Assembly (NCBI GenBank): GCA_025766275.1
Contig: JAFKAC010000090.1
Span: 173,042 to 237,041, forward strand
Length of the DNA stretch: 64,000 nt
Direction of reading: 5' to 3'
From: Lactarius indigo
Lineage: Eukaryota > Basidiomycota > Agaricomycetes > Russulales > Russulaceae
Shown piece after piece: positions 62,340 to 64,000 of the stretch. The position numbers and the translations under genes are program-made. The notes under the pieces are model-generated. The model ran no database searches. It saw only the letters and a list, made by a program, of their open reading frames with translations, and was not told the DNA's origin. Numbering within the stretch: position 1 is the stretch's first letter; each line of letters opens with the position of its first letter.

Positions 62340-62566
62340 GCGTGACTCGGCTTTTTTTGGGATCACATTGAAATCGGGACTTTGCAATAGTTCCGTTTTG
62401 CAGCATAAGTATTTCACTATACCATACGTACAGACTTGTGGAACCTGTGACCCGATTCCACTTTTAAATCGGTTGCAGGCTAATATCGTTGAGGCATTTG
62501 TAATTTTATCTCATGTCGATTTCTCTTTTCGCTGGGTGATCTGATGAAAGTGTATTATTGTCATGC

Positions 62567-62722
62567 AGTCTTTGACGCAATTTGACGAATCGACTCATCG
62601 AGTCTCAGTTCGGTCGGCTCGTAATCCACAATTGGCTCCGTGATGCCTAGGCCGCGGAAGAACTGTTCCAGCCGTCGCAATTTGGCATGCTCGGACTTGT
62701 TTCGCGCAGTAACAGACTAGTT
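62567..62722 (-). CDS. Possible orphan C-terminal exon
   Basis: On the minus strand a frame opening after an acceptor (..GAACTAG) reads SVTARNKSEHAKLRRLEQFF, continues RGLGITEPIVDYEPTELRLD and ends IRQIASKTA with TGA. The balanced composition looks like real coding sequence and a gene terminus. No upstream exon could be assembled from 62,730-64,000, and I do not recognise the family. It could be a relic. Confidence 0.3.
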
Positions 62723-64000
62723 CGCGACGTGCTTCATTTTCTCACAAACAATCGGGTGTGTTGTAAATAGGTGACACATAGCATTTGAGCCACTCCCCCC
62801 TAGATCCTCCTAACTGTCGTCGTGAATGCCACTTGGGCTCAGCCCCATACATGAGTGCAATTTATCGATTCCCATCCGGGTAGGTGCAGGTGCAGGGATA
62901 CCAGTATCCATGCTTCTGAAGATTTACAGTAAAATTTAAAGCTTTTATGTCAAGGCCCGAATGTCGCAAAATGTCTCGGTTATAGTATGTCTCGGTCTGC
63001 AGTGCTTGCGTAGTGGTCCACCAAGCGGCTTTCCGCAGCCGTGTTCAGCCAGCGCTTGCCTCAAGGTGAGCCAGCTCAACATTTACTGTAATGGCACGGT
63101 TCGCGTATGTCTGTCACTAGCAACTCTCTCCCCCCTGCTTTCCCCCCTGTAGCAGGTAGGTGTCCTAGGGCACATTCCAAATTCAAATTACTGTGAAGCT
63201 GACTGGCTCATCGCACTCATTTTGAACTAACGACGACTCCCTCCGTACCAACTCTGTGATACTAATTTATCTTCAACGCAACCTGCAGTGGACATGTTAT
63301 CCCATATAACAGTATAATCTGCACAGAAATACGGTGGACATCAACTCCTGCGTGTATATTGCGAATAAGTCTATTGCTCACCACACACTAAACCAAGGAC
63401 AGGGGATAGCTGCAAGTTAGGACATTGTTCCACATAAGGATACGCCAGCAGTTGCTGCCCCGTTCATTCTCCCCCCATGTACTCTCTTAAGTTGTCTAGT
63501 GTCTCTAATGCTCTACCGCTGGGGGCGACAACGAATGTCGTAGGTTTTCCAACAGGCGTACTCGACACATATCACTCCCTTAACCCGGAAGGGTACATCT
63601 TCGGCGACGTGCCTGTGCCGCTCGCTCACTTTTCTTGACAAGTTCATGACCAGGAGGCCCTCCACTTAAGTCCTTCTGAAAATATTTCCTTTTCTATCTG
63701 GATAGGCTTGCGCGTACTATATGTCGCAAGTGGCGACGTATTGTATTTGCGTCTTGGCAGGTTCTTCACCTTCAACTTTTCTGTACGCATGGAACGCCGG
63801 TCTTTAGACTCTAGGTTACTGGCCCCCTTTGCCTATCGTCCCGAGCTTAGGAGGATCTCCGGCCATCAACGTATCAAGTCCGAGGTCTCCTGCGCGAGCG
63901 TGCGCGGCTGATGTTTTGACGGTTCGCATCGGCCGGGTCGGACGTATCGAAAATGCAACATCCACTTTGCCATTGCCGGACGCTGTTATTTGTCAATCTC
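62723..64000. other. Intergenic to window end, nothing recognised
   Basis: Short frames only, including 62961-63152 and 63708-63911 on the plus strand. Neither has a plausible start context or family resemblance. Confidence 0.35.

Noticed and set aside
1..64000. CRISPR arrays, rRNA genes, bacterial operons
   Set aside because: None seen; the gene structures are eukaryotic throughout.

Overview
This window is nuclear DNA of a filamentous basidiomycete, most likely an agaricomycete and possibly of the Rhizoctonia/Ceratobasidium group. The evidence is spliceosomal introns of about 45-60 nt with GT..AG ends in almost every gene, together with several families I recall mainly from such fungi: the helical/EF-hand/ZZ protein, the TIGHT-intron Fe2OG-like protein, an LRR/F-box relic and PHD-bearing transposases. 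The species assignment is inference. All gene models below were spliced by eye.

Region 1 (1-20,000): three head-to-tail minus-strand copies of one gene of about 4.5-4.8 kb (copy 1 at 167-4973, copy 2 at 7234-12045, copy 3 at 15496-19944). Each encodes a large multi-exon protein with a helical N-terminal module, one EF-hand and C-terminal ZZ-like zinc fingers. Copies 1 and 2 share a perfectly identical tract of about 635 bp, introns included, inside otherwise diverged sequence, which points to gene conversion. The spacers hold no recognisable genes, but one carries a GTC/GTT-rich degenerate repeat.

Region 2 (20,900-30,300): a Fe2OG-oxygenase-like gene lacking an obvious HxD, a possibly decayed repeat-protein region, a proline-rich gene of unknown function with four exons, and an apparently intact three-exon Tc1/mariner DD34E transposase.

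Region 3 (30,790-37,741): a complete 6,936-bp DNA transposon with perfect 23-bp terminal inverted repeats and an 8-bp target-site duplication. Its single gene fills the element. It encodes a protein of about 1,860 aa with a BED-like N-terminal finger, a P-element/THAP9-like catalytic core, a Cys-rich region, an acidic tail and a C-terminal PHD finger. This is the most notable object in the window.

Region 4 (38,400-64,000): ordinary housekeeping and metabolic genes. These are a GT90/CAP10 glycosyltransferase, a COQ2-type UbiA prenyltransferase, an adenylate-forming reductase (A-T-R), the splicing factor ISY1, an F-box/LRR pseudogene, a myo-inositol/sugar transporter, a carnosine N-methyltransferase homologue with a His-rich linker, and an AMSH-type JAMM deubiquitinase whose catalytic domain sits behind a one-base frameshift. 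No rRNA, CRISPR or convincing tRNA gene was seen.
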